Of a DNA stretch of 64,000 nt, positions 32,510 to 42,653 are shown in pieces (positions within the stretch are counted from its first letter, which is position 1; each line of letters starts with the position of its first letter). Both the position numbers and the translations under genes were made by a program. The notes under the pieces were generated by a model. The model did not search any database, had not been told where the DNA came from, and saw nothing but the letters and a program-made list of their open reading frames with translations. The DNA is from Conoideocrella luteorostrata (lineage: Eukaryota; Ascomycota; Sordariomycetes; Hypocreales; Clavicipitaceae), in NCBI GenBank assembly GCA_032433595.1, contig JASWJB010000187.1, forward strand, positions 22,765 to 86,764. Reading direction: 5' to 3'.

Positions 32510-33918
32510 CTCTGCACTCCGTATTGTGTCTCTGTGTGTGTGTGCGCTTGCAGACAGACAAGACCAGGCAATCCATCCCTGTGTGCATGCATGGCTTGTG
32601 TTCGCGGGGACAGGCAGAGAGTAGTGTATAAGCAGGCAGTTTGGCTTGCTGGACTGGCAACTGGCTAGTTACTTTGGTAGAGCATTTACGGTGGGGGCGG
32701 CATAAAGTTTTTGCGCACTTCAGTTGCCTTGCACGCTGGGTGGGCGGGCATGTAAGAACTTCATGCCACATACTCCGTACTCCGTACTGTAGCCGTAGCT
32801 AACGAAGTGCTCCGTGGACAGACGAAAACGAGCGAGCTCGTCTCGACAGCTTGGCAGCGAAACCAGCCACCAAAAGCTTGGGCCAACACACACTTGAACC
32901 CCGCTATCGATCGTCGGTCCAGCTGTGGCTGAATCAATGCCGACGCCAGAGCAAGTGGTGTGTGTTACTCCATAGAGGTTGCCACAAAACAGCCAGCTGC
33001 TTCATCTAGCTAGATGTTGGGGGAAGGGGAAGGAGAACGGAAGTCTCTGCTCTACTCTGCTCTGCTCTGATCTGTGTGGAATTGATACGGTACAGTAGTG
33101 ACTACGGTGTGCTCCGTAAAGAATAACCACCCACGCCCACGTCCACGTCCACGTTCACCCGTCATGGGCGTCACTTCCGTTCCGACTCCATGGCTGCCCG
33201 CTCCTGCTCTAGTAGTCGTAACAGTCTCACGGCTGGATGGGCGGACGGCTCTCTAGTTACGCTGCTCCCTCTCAGCCTATAGCTATGGTCGTGTTCGAAC
33301 CTGAATGTTGGTGCTACGCACGAAAAAAAAAAAAACGCATTTTCCGCTCCGATATGCATGCAACTCACGATTTGCCAGTTCTTCCGTTTCTTCTTCTTGG
33401 CAATGCATTTTGCCGTACAAGTAACTACAAAGTACCGTCATCCACTCGGTGGGATGCGCACAGACTATATGGGAGCTTCAATGCTCAAAAAACTCCAACA
33501 CCATGGCTCTCACTAGGCATTTACGCCCACCTGTGCACACCATACATTGTCTTGCATGCACTTCTTGTCAGGTACTTTCTATGCTGTACATGCAAGAAAC
33601 GGCGCCGATACAATACAATACACAGCCCCACCCTCAACCTTTCTTTGCGTTCTCATCATGCACCACATGCCTCCATTGTAGCACCGCCTCTAACAAGCAG
33701 TGCAGTCGTCTCAACTCTTCAACCCGTCTCTCTTATCTAAACCATTAACTAATCTAAGAGAAAGACAGAGAGAAGCTCACTTCCCCGTAAATTCCTTCAC
33801 GGAATCAACCAAACAAGCCGCCGTCCGCCCGGCCTGACTCAATACGGTCTTCCCCTGAAGGACTACTTGTAGTGCCTGTGGGCGGATCTTTCCCATCCAC
33901 TGGTAGCTCTTTCGGCTA

Positions 33919-34080
33919 TTAAATATACATGGAATGGCTTCTGGATATCGGTACGGGGTAGTGAGGAGGGCAATCCGGTCTCTGTGCGGCGATCCAAATT
34001 GGCAGGGGTTTACCACCCAGACCATCGATGAAACTCATGCCTGCCACGTTGAAGCTTGATACCATTATGGCTATGCCAAT
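33919..34080 (-). pseudogene. Possible relic of a fungal gene (low confidence)
   Basis: On the minus strand, 53 codons are open from 34080 down to a TAA at 33919-33921, including FNVAGMSFIDGLGGKPLPIW followed by IAAQRPDCPP. The I/VxGMxFIDGxGxK pattern recalls beta-strand repeats of the G-[IL]-x-F-x-x-x-x-G type in fungal proteins of unknown function. The flanks on both sides have stops and no splice signals that build a longer protein. If real, it is a decayed fragment; it may also be chance. Confidence 0.2.
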
Positions 34081-36596
34081 ACCATGTCATGCCCATTTAG
34101 GTTGGATTCAAGTGTAGGAACACTGGGATCCTTGATCAAGCCCTTGATGAAAAACCGGCCATGCTTTCATATGAATGTACAACCAACACGACATGGTGGC
34201 GCTTGGCTAGTCTCCATAAGGATGCATCTTGTGCCGTTTTTATAACCTCTGCAAAAGATACAGATGCATCTCCCAGGGCTTATGAAAGACTAATTGGTAC
34301 GCAATGGTGCTGCCGGGTTTCAAGAACCGCTGTCACTTTCTACCACAGTGCTAATTTCTAGGAACATGGATGGGTGTTGAAGTGGACGACATTTTCGAGA
34401 CTATAGACCGAGTAAGGCATGCAGATGAAGTTGAAGAGCTCCGAATATCTGTTTTAAGTTTACTAGGTACATACTACTTATACATTTCAGCATCTAATTA
34501 CGTTCTGCTAGCTCAGCAGAGCTACTCATTGATTTACGGAACCGCCATCACCTGGGACCAAAAGGAATAACGAAAGAAGTACCAGGCGGTGTCGAGACGG
34601 GAGCGTATGAGACCGGCAAGTACCACACACGGGAACTCCGTAGTGCCTTGATAATGTATCCGGGTCCGAGATTAGCTACGTAAATCGCCCCATTTGGGCT
34701 ATTGATCCAGTCGCTGATGGTTCGTCCGATGTCACTGAGAGCGTCTACCCAAATTACGCAAAACTTGACGTAGTGGGTCATTTTGTCTCATTATGTAGCA
34801 GCTGGCATTGACTCCGTTGCTGTGAATATGTAGGTGTTCTAGAGGTTTAGAATCGAACCTTACTGGTTTTCTTCGTCTCACCAACGTGCGCATACTCAAG
34901 CCTGCCGTTGACGTATTGATGCTCGGGCCTGGTGGCTCCTTGCATACCATCAAGAATATCCAAGGCGACAGCCAAGCTATGATGGTGCTCTTCGATGACA
35001 ATCCAAAACTTGGATGTATCGACGTGAGCAAAGATAACAGGCCACATAGATGTGTTGTATATCTCACCATACCCGTACTCCGTAGAATTAAGCAAATATC
35101 TCCAACCTGGCTAAAACCAGTCGTCATGGACCCATCGCAGCACCAATAGTGTGTTGACATGTCGATGTGGCCGTTACCGCCTTTCTGTACGGAGTAGAAA
35201 GTAGCCATTTCTTTGTCATTTTGGGTTCAGTACCACCCCAATTCGACAGCTCGGCGTAGATATCCGCCAGCCAAGTTGCAGCTTGCAGTAAGACCCGGCA
35301 AGGTGCGCAGGCAAGCAGGGATTCACAAAGAACTGGGGCTTTTTTGAGCCTCAATTTTCGGGGGGTTTGCGTTTCCCACTTGGGCTTCCCCGCCCCGACG
35401 GACGAAATATACTTCAGCTCATTGCACAACGAGCTGGGTTCTGCATGAGTCCTTTTTCACAGTCACCACGCGAGAAAGGCCAAGTCTTCTGTTTGGGTTC
35501 TCAAAAACCATTCGAGATACAGGTTCTTCAGTGGAAGCCCCTTTCATAAATCAAAGTGGTGCAAAGTCTTAGGTGAGTACCGCAAGCCTACTCTTGTCAG
35601 TAAAGATCAAATCTGTTTCTTGTCGCCCGCACCGGTCATGGTACTATAAGCGTCTCATTAGGCTCCACCCGAAGTTGCTCGAGCTGAGACTACACACGGC
35701 ATATTCGGTGTGAGTGTGCTTCTGGATTCGACGTTATCTCGCGATTGCCGCCGGATTTTATAGAATGTCACACAAACGATGCGTTGGCGCTATGTAGCCA
35801 CAGAGATGTAGCACGAACCAACTTATTGCCCTAATCAAGTTTATTCCCCTTCAACATATTGTCATACCGTTCGACGAACGGTTATCGACGCCAGCTCGGT
35901 GTTAAGTCTTGGAGCCGTTTAATAGAGAAAAGGAAAAGTAAGGGAGGTAACCGTATTCCGAGACGAGTGTTAGTGCACCTAAGCGGTCATTCTGCTGTTA
36001 GCTGCCTTGTTAAAGAACAAGATTGAATACATACGGAAACAGTTTTTCTTCATATATATCTTAATATCCTTACAGCTGAGACCGGATTCATGAATTTGGC
36101 CGCCCAGAGAGCCCAGAAAAGAGTCATCCAGCAGAAGTCTCAAGCCGCTACCAATATGCCACCACATTGTGCATATGGGGGCCCTTTTTTGATTACTCAA
36201 TGTGGCACTGAGGACCCCAGGAATCGGTTGAGATAGTCGTCCAGCTAAATATGCGTATTCATTCGGTGGCGTGTCCGAATCCTCGGGGCAAAGCAGACCT
36301 TCCCTTGATCCGATAGATTCTTGCCGTGACAAGTGATCACCCTGGTCGGCACTAACAGCAGCGAAGCGGCATGTCGAATAGTGGTGGAGCTTGGTACACC
36401 AAACATTTTATCGCCGCTCCTCAGCGTCGATGAGACCTAACCAAGCTTCCTTCATACCACTAACAGCTTTCTTCTTCCACTTGAATAAAACCGGGCGAGG
36501 ATTTCCAAACTTTATCGCGCTGAAAGCAGTACTATTTTTGGCTCAGTTTCAAGTCGACAGCTGGCGAGATTTCGATCTGCGATCCTCGGTACCGAT

Positions 36597-37460
36597 ATGC
36601 CCCCACCGTTGGATCCCAACTACACTTCCCCTCAACGCAGAGTAGAAATGGTTTCACCTGAGGAGATTGGTCGAATTTTACAACGAGTTCAAGGTATGAG
36701 AACTCCCCGTGATGAATATACCTCATCTTCAGGGCCGTATTATGCCCCTGAATTATACATTCAAGAGGAAGGAGGTCCAAAAAAACCCCAAGACGCATAC
36801 ACCGAACCTGGTGTCCCAACTTGGGGAAGCAGTGCGACACCACATAGTGCTGCATTCGACGCTTTCCATCAGTCGTCTGCGTACTCTATGTCAACAACTC
36901 CCCCTTCCAATCATGGTATTGAACCTATGCACCATCAGCGACCCATGATACCTCAGTTCGGTCTAGGCTCACTACCATGCGAGTTTAAGAACCTCTCAGG
37001 GTGTGACATGGTCTTTCAGTTCCTAGAGGTGAATCAGTGGATTGAGCATATGATTAATGAGCATCTGGTAGCATGCTTTCCTACTTATAGTATCTGCTGG
37101 TTCTGCGATGCCGCAACATTCGATGGTTCTTCAAGAGGAGCCGCGGGTAGAAGTCAGCTCTATCGGCAGCGGATGCATCACATTGCAACTCACTTCTATG
37201 CAGGGGAAATTGCTGCAGAGATCCGACCAGATTTCTTCTTTCTTGATCATTTACACGAAAATAATTTAATCGATGAAGAGACTTTTCAGAGAGCAAAACA
37301 GCAAGGTGAGCTTCCAGATATGTACATGCCGCATGCCTGGTATGAAGCTGCACCACGACCGCACGAAGGGCGGCCGCAACGTTATGCCGAGTCAAGGCGT
37401 CGAAGCAGCCACAAGTCCTCGTCAGCACAACATCATGGCCGTCATCATCATAGGCATTGA
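36597..37460 (+). CDS. Fungal zinc-finger-like (C2H2-type) protein
   Basis: A single exon of 287 residues. Two Cys/His clusters could each bind zinc. The first is C128-x7-C136 with H151 and H156 (in PCEFKNLSGCDMVFQFLEVN and WIEHMINEH). The second is C167-x2-C170 (ICWFCDAATF) with H194 or H195 and H199 (RMHHIATHF). They are followed by EIRPDFFFLDHLHENNLID, and the C terminus is a basic, His/Ser-rich tail ending HHGRHHHRH. Residues 1-120 are Pro/Ser/Tyr-rich and probably disordered. I recall unnamed fungal proteins of this layout, with a degenerate C2H2 pair near the C terminus. DNA binding is not established. No intron is needed. The gene is isolated, with gene-poor DNA on both sides. Confidence 0.8.
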   Translation: MPPPLDPNYTSPQRRVEMVSPEEIGRILQRVQGMRTPRDEYTSSSGPYYAPELYIQEEGGPKKPQDAYTEPGVPTWGSSATPHSAAFDAFHQSSAYSMSTTPPSNHGIEPMHHQRPMIPQFGLGSLPCEFKNLSGCDMVFQFLEVNQWIEHMINEHLVACFPTYSICWFCDAATFDGSSRGAAGRSQLYRQRMHHIATHFYAGEIAAEIRPDFFFLDHLHENNLIDEETFQRAKQQGELPDMYMPHAWYEAAPRPHEGRPQRYAESRRRSSHKSSSAQHHGRHHHRH

Positions 37461-39778
37461 TTATCGAAGTTGTTATAGTGGTGAACGATACAAGGCTGAT
37501 CCCCTGCGATGTGTATCCCGTCTGTGTCCACTCGTTGCTTCATAATAACGGGGTACAACGATCAACTTATACGTCGTCTTGTAATGATTTCGGGATGTGG
37601 TTGATGCTTGCCGAGTGAATCGCTGTGGAATGCGGGTGCGTGCTTACTAGCGCTGTCCGGTAATGCGTTCCCGCAGCCACTGAAATGGGTATTTCGCTTC
37701 GATTCAGGCCCGCTCAAGTACGGAGTACTGGCCTGGTAATTAGTTGGGGAGTGGTTGGTTTTTAACTAAACCTGTTCGTATGGTTCAGAGGTTGGTCGTT
37801 CGCTGCAGGGTCTCCACAAGCCACGGAGAGCTCAAGGCGATGTGGATGGGGAAATAACATTCGTTGTCAAGCGTGGTCCAAAGTGAGGCGGTCTCGTTGC
37901 CCATATTAGGCTGGCTCCAGGAGCCATCGTTCTGCAGCTTCTTAAGTATCAGGTTCGGTTTGGATACACCGTGCCTTGCGCTGATTGAGGGATTTCTTTC
38001 CATCATATCATCGAATCTATGTTCGCTCGTTTCTTTTGTTTTGCTCTGGTAAGTGTCGTGGGGAGGCGGTTTGGCTCTCCGGCAAGGCAACTTGTTGTTG
38101 GTGATTTATAAGTGCTCCGTTAACGATATCATGTTTGAACATTTGGCTGCTCAGAATTGCAGATTCGAGTAGGCTTTGGAGGACAAGACTGTCACGTTTC
38201 AAATTATTTCCTTTTGATTTTAGCTGGGAGATGGTGCACATCATGAACGAGGCGGAGGGATTGTGCTGAAAGGCTAAGAGAAGGCGAGGCGGTCAACAGA
38301 TTGTGCAGGCAGGTGCGACTGCCGAGAAGTGAAGAAAGACAGGGAGGGAAGGGGTGACGGGAAGGGGGGGGGGGGGGGGTTCGGTTATTATGAACTCACG
38401 ATGTTGCGGTTGGCCCTTGCACTCCACCACTTTTTTTTTTAAAAAATACGTTGAATATGCAGAACTTTCATTATCTGGTTTGAGTCCAACTGTCTGTGCT
38501 CAATAAATTCTGGCTCGCCCTTTTTTTTTTGGTTTTGGTATGCTCAGGAGAAGATTGCTTCGGTAAACATGGTCATCTTGGTAAGGCATGGCGTGTTGTG
38601 GCACTCGTGGAACGCGAAGTCGCCTCACTCTCTGGAGGAGAGATGAATTGGCAAGGCTTTCCCAGTTCATATAGACGGGCGCAATTAATTGGCTACCGGG
38701 GCATGCGTTCATAAAAAATTTCTTCACCGATGCAGGAAAAAAACAGGTTGCATGTCGGCCAATACCGCTGACTAGTTGTTGGTGGGCTCAGCCACTCTGG
38801 TGGCAAGGTACTCTGTGCCAATCGCTGTGCAATGTTCTACGAGAAATCTCAGAATCCAATGCTGATCGTATACTCCGTAATGTCCCTTGCATTCGTATGT
38901 GGGAAGCATTGAATCAATGCAAGCGAGTAGACTATTCCTATGCGAGCCAAAAAAAAAAAAAAAACCTCGTGTTCGGAGACAGGTTGGCTCTGCTTCTAAA
39001 TATGCCATTCCATTCCATTTATAGCAGCTTAATATTTTCTCTACTAGTCATGAAACCAAGTTTTTGAGGTACGGTCTTTCAAAACTGGAATAAATCATTT
39101 ATTCAGAATCCGATCTGTCCGCAACCGTATGTGGTCCGCCGTCTACGTTCGTTATTCTCCATCAGACCGCTCGTCACATCGCTGCCTGGGGGCTATTCGC
39201 CAAAAGTCTCCCAATCAGCATTCCAGAAAGTACCATGTTGTCTAGAAGCTCACGCTTTATTCGGCACTGGTTTCCCACTCTATTGGAATGTGGAGTGCAA
39301 AATCTCACAAAAAAAGGGCAAAAGAAAAGGCTTTCGACCTTTCGACTTTAGCAACCACCGCCCACGACGAGACTCTCGATAACATCGCCTCTGTGCACTC
39401 CGTAGAGTCCCCCCCTCTCACTAAATCGACACTCCCCGCTCTCAAGCCATCTATCCGAGTCTAAACAAGATTTACGGCCATATATTGCCATGTCCGGCGC
39501 AAAACACTATTAGCACTCACGTAAGCAGTCATGGGTTCTCTTCAAACGATCCCCCGAGAGTCCGGATATCGGCCTTATGTAAGCCTAATCAGCAACCAAC
39601 TTGCGACAATTCGGATGGTCTATGACGAGTGTGGTTAAATAGCTAGACTATCTTCAGCAACTGTCACTATTATGGTTGTGTAGCGGCGTTGGTACCATCA
39701 CAGATATAGAAGGTCTGGATAACCTATCCCGGGAGAGTATACTTACCACTCCCTTCACTACACAGTCAATTCAAAGGA
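37461..39778. other. Intergenic region with homopolymer tracts
   Basis: 2.3 kb with no supported gene. Frames at 37785-38090 and 38017-38244 (minus) overlap in different registers and could be fragments of something, but I recognise nothing. Homopolymers: G16 at 38364-38379, T/A runs at 38431-38446 and an A14 run near 38950. TACGGAGTA-type copies are at 37719 and 38871. Confidence 0.55.
38364..38379. repeat. Sixteen-base G homopolymer
   Basis: Sixteen consecutive G residues in a purine-rich context (GGGAAGGGG-type upstream). Length at such tracts is often misread by sequencing. Confidence 0.85.
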
Positions 39779-39786
39779 TATAAATA
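39779..39786 (+). promoter_or_regulatory. TATA box upstream of the small secreted protein gene
   Basis: TATAAATA lies 107 bases before the ATG at 39893, with no other gene nearby. The distance is suitable for a fungal TATA promoter with a short leader. Confidence 0.45.
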
Positions 39787-39892
39787 CTTGAATTGCACTC
39801 ATGAAACAAGGCGCTATTTGTGGAAATCTACTATCCCGACTCCATCAGCTCTATACTTGACCATAAATCACATCCTCAGATATATTTGCACC

Positions 39893-40061
39893 ATGGCAGT
39901 TCACCAAGTCCATCTTCGCCATCGCCCTTCTCCTCGGCCACGCAGCTGCCGTGCCTATAGAGCAGCGCCAATTCTGCGATCCCACCAAGGATGGCAAATG
40001 CCCTCCCGGTCAGCACTGTAAACACAACGGAAAATTCCCCAGCACTGGTTCCTGCGTGTGA
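39893..40061 (+). pseudogene. Small secreted cysteine-rich protein gene with a frameshift at its start
   Basis: A frame from 39900 to TGA at 40059-40061 encodes 53 residues with the form of a small secreted fungal protein. It begins with a signal-peptide core (FTKSIFAIALLLGHAAA), then VPIEQRQ and a short mature part with four cysteines (FCDPTKDGKCPPGQHCKHN, then a C close to the end). No in-frame ATG exists: that frame meets TGA at 39858-39860. The only suitable ATG (39893-39895), well placed behind a TATA box, is out of register by one base and leads to a different, arginine-rich frame. So the gene is either a recent frameshift pseudogene, affected by a one-base error at the GG after the ATG, or spliced in a way I cannot see. 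Role unknown; such proteins are often effectors or antimicrobial-like. Confidence 0.6.
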
Positions 40062-40540
40062 ACGAACGTAGTCCAACAGTTCACGAGCGCTGACACATGC
40101 GGCAGCATATGATGCATGGATACTCGAGCGGTATTGGAGGTGAAGCAATATCTCTTTGGCGACTGTAAGGCTCACTTTCGTCCCGGACAGGGAGTCGTAG
40201 CCAATTATAAGCAGCGCATTAAAGGGTACTTGTTCGGCCCGCTAATTTATACCATAAAAGAAGTCCCAGCAAGCTTGTGTGTTACGAAGAGATACATTGT
40301 ACGTTCCATAACCCTAACAGCTCTGCCTCGCAGAACGGTACGGGGCATTTAAGTGTGGCAGATATCAGAGCACCATCAAAGATTATTCTAGGTCGCCCAT
40401 AATGACAGGGGTTTCTGTGGGTTACGGTACGAGAGGTGAGCCTTGCGGTCGCCAGAGAGATAATGCCTGTTCCGGGAAAGGGGAGTTATTCCATCATCTA
40501 GACAGGTTAATATGAGTACAATTGAATCACACCAAAAATC
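40062..40540. other. Short intergenic region
   Basis: 479 bp between the small secreted protein frame and the stop codon of the TilS-like gene. No feature recognised. Confidence 0.6.
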
Positions 40541-42653
40541 CTATAGCATATGCCTTCCTGACGCCTTTTTGGCGGAGTGTTCCGCTGCTCTTCTTCTTCT
40601 AAGTTTTCTTGATCTTGTCCATGACTGTTGACATCTCAAGTCGGGCGCCTGTGCTCCGCTTCTTTTCAGTCCCAGTAATGAAGCATCAACCCATCTGTAG
40701 CGGGCTTCGTATTTAACCCATCGCTCTAGACCGGGTACATGAATTCCCAAACTAGGAAGTGCCAGCAACGTCAATGTAGGACTCGCATCTTTACCTCTGA
40801 CTGCTTCCACACTATAGAGAGCGGGTAAAGAGTAGCGGATCTTACCAGGGGCATAGTACTTCAGAATTTGTTCCAGTCGCACACGCTGCCTCGGTGGTAA
40901 TGCTTTTCGAAATGGCTTTGCGTGTTGTGGCATAAAGGGTAAGATGTGGAATCTTGCAGGCACGCAAGCACTCACACGAATCCAGAACCTTCCATCCCAG
41001 AGCTTAGCCGTCTTCCATGATCGCCAGTGGTGATGTCGGCATGTCGATCCTTCTGCCTCATTAACCAGGCGGGAGATAGGATGGTTGAGGTGGCCTGGGA
41101 GCTTTCTTTCGGGGAGAGGTTTCGTAGATGAATAAGGGGCTCGTGATAGGAACCATTTTGTTGACGCAGGCTCCACATTGGGATCAAAAACCACGCCGGC
41201 AATTGTAAATGCTTTAGCTGGCGATGCGGCTTTATTGAATGCAAGTTGGGGGAACAATTTATCCACAACATTTTCGAGATTAGCCACAGGAGGAACATTT
41301 ACATCTGGTGTGGCAAATTCTATCAGCTTGCGAATAGCGACCGCGGCGATAAGACGCTGGTGAAGCACTCGGGCCTCTCGCCTTGCTTTAGCAAATAGTC
41401 GCCGCCGCCGATGTGTCGTGGTGGAATCAAATGATGGGAGCTCAATGAGTACGGTCCCAACGTTGGGGTCGAAATCCAGTATCACAGCCTCCCGCATCAA
41501 CCACCGTCGCGCTTCGGCTTCCTCAAGCCTGATACGTGTCTTTGCTTTTCTTGACATATCTAGTATAGCGTCTTTCTGGAGTTCGGGGGAAAGAGTAGTG
41601 CGATCCATTTTGCGGATGGCGTTTCTAGGAGTGAGAGTAGAGTCCGCATTGGTGGGATCCTCAAACCACTTAATGTTATTGGCCTCACAAGTGGCAATTA
41701 GCCTGTCTTTGTCGAACTGAAGAAGCGGTCGATAGATCATGATGCCCCCATCTTCGCAATTCAGCGGCGTCAAGTACGGCACTCGAAGATCGATTTCCCG
41801 GTTTATATGGCCGGGAAAATGAGCTGACATGTCATTGATGCCGAGGCAAGACCTGAATTTTTCCCATGGGTCAGTCTCGGAGTCGTCTTTCATCATCCAG
41901 CGAAGGCGTCTCATCTCCCGATTGGGCGGCTTGAAACTAAGAAAGGGATGCTTCTGCATCTGGTCATCCAATAGCCCACTTTTGTACACACCATGTAAAT
42001 CGTAACATTCGGGTATAGCATTCGCCTCTCGAATGCCATGAAATCCACGATATGGATGACCACTCATGTAACGCATGAGCACAGTTTCATATTGGTCGTC
42101 ACGATGGTGACCAAAGAACAAGCTACTGGCACTCAAGTAGCGGCAAGTCAATCCGAGCATCCGATAGCGCAGGATTCTGGCTACGCTTTCAATATTAGGC
42201 AAACTTCCGGTATCTTGCCCTTCCCGGACAAACCCCCTCCAGTTAAGTGGCTTTATTACGGCCTTGAGGCCCAACTTCTTCAGCTCCTGGGACACCCGTG
42301 AGGCCTCTTGGCTACTGTCCTGACGTAACTTGTGGTCGACGATAATGGCAAAAGCGCTTTCAGTCGGGTTATCGGCAATTCTAATGCCTCTATGCGTCTT
42401 AATCAAGTTTGAGAAGAGGTAGGCTATGGCCATGGAATCAACTCCGCCACTAACTGCAATAGCTATCATACTGTTTTAGTCCCTTGTCCGAATGTATGAA
42501 TTGACGAAACAGAAAGAACATACCGACTCGCCGCGGCCGAGCGTATCGAACAGCTGGGAAGCGTGGAGGACATACCGCCTCAACAGCATCCCGAAACTCC
42601 GTCAAAGAGATGGGCTTCGGGCCATGGTGAAAGACGCGGGCTGTCACGCTCAT
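40541..42653 (-). CDS. tilS: tRNA(Ile)-lysidine synthase-like PP-loop protein (TilS family)
   Basis: Adenylates and modifies cytidine 34 of a tRNA(Ile) to lysidine in bacteria; the fungal homologues are thought to act on mitochondrial tRNA. Exons 42653-42524 and 42462-40541 give 683 residues. The 61-bp intron (donor GTATGT, acceptor GATAG) joins RYARPRRV to AIAVSGGVDSMA, so the ATG inside the intron is not the start. The PP-loop SGGVDS is at residues 48-53, followed by IIVDHKLRQDSSQEA, ESVARILRYRMLG and the family motif FFGHHRDDQYETVLMRYMSG. After about residue 230 come YRPLLQFDKDRLIATCEANN and WFEDPTNADSTLTPRNAIRK, matching the P-L-x-x-x-K-x-x-L and W-x-x-D-x-T-N blocks of TilS. The C-terminal half is fungal-specific. 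The frame stays open to 42935, but I chose 42653 because PISLTEFRDA is where homologues begin. Confidence 0.9.

Larger units (their letters stand above)
32005..36596. other. Gene-poor block with many simple repeats
   Basis: 4.6 kb without a gene I can support. It holds CTTTG/CTCTG pentamer repeats (32005-32045 and 33045-33072), a G-rich minisatellite (32223-32272), six exact TACGGAGTA-type copies (32484, 32501, 32771, 32778, 35076 and 35188), a GT run near 32536, an A13 run near 33324 and a possible gene relic at 33919-34080. Open frames at 34732-35208 and 35979-36332 (minus) have no recognisable features. Confidence 0.55.

Noticed and set aside
34732..35208. Minus-strand 158-codon frame
   Set aside because: No recognisable motif; neighbouring frames are equally open over parts, so coding status is unsupported. 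Kept only as context for a possible relic.
37785..38244. Two overlapping minus-strand frames that might be one frameshifted gene
   Set aside because: No splice pair or family resemblance could be found to join them.
42464..42469. ATG at 42469 as the start of the TilS-like protein
   Set aside because: It lies inside an intron: splicing at 42524/42462 adds the conserved N-terminal PISLTEFRDA block and restores RRVAIAVSGGVDS.
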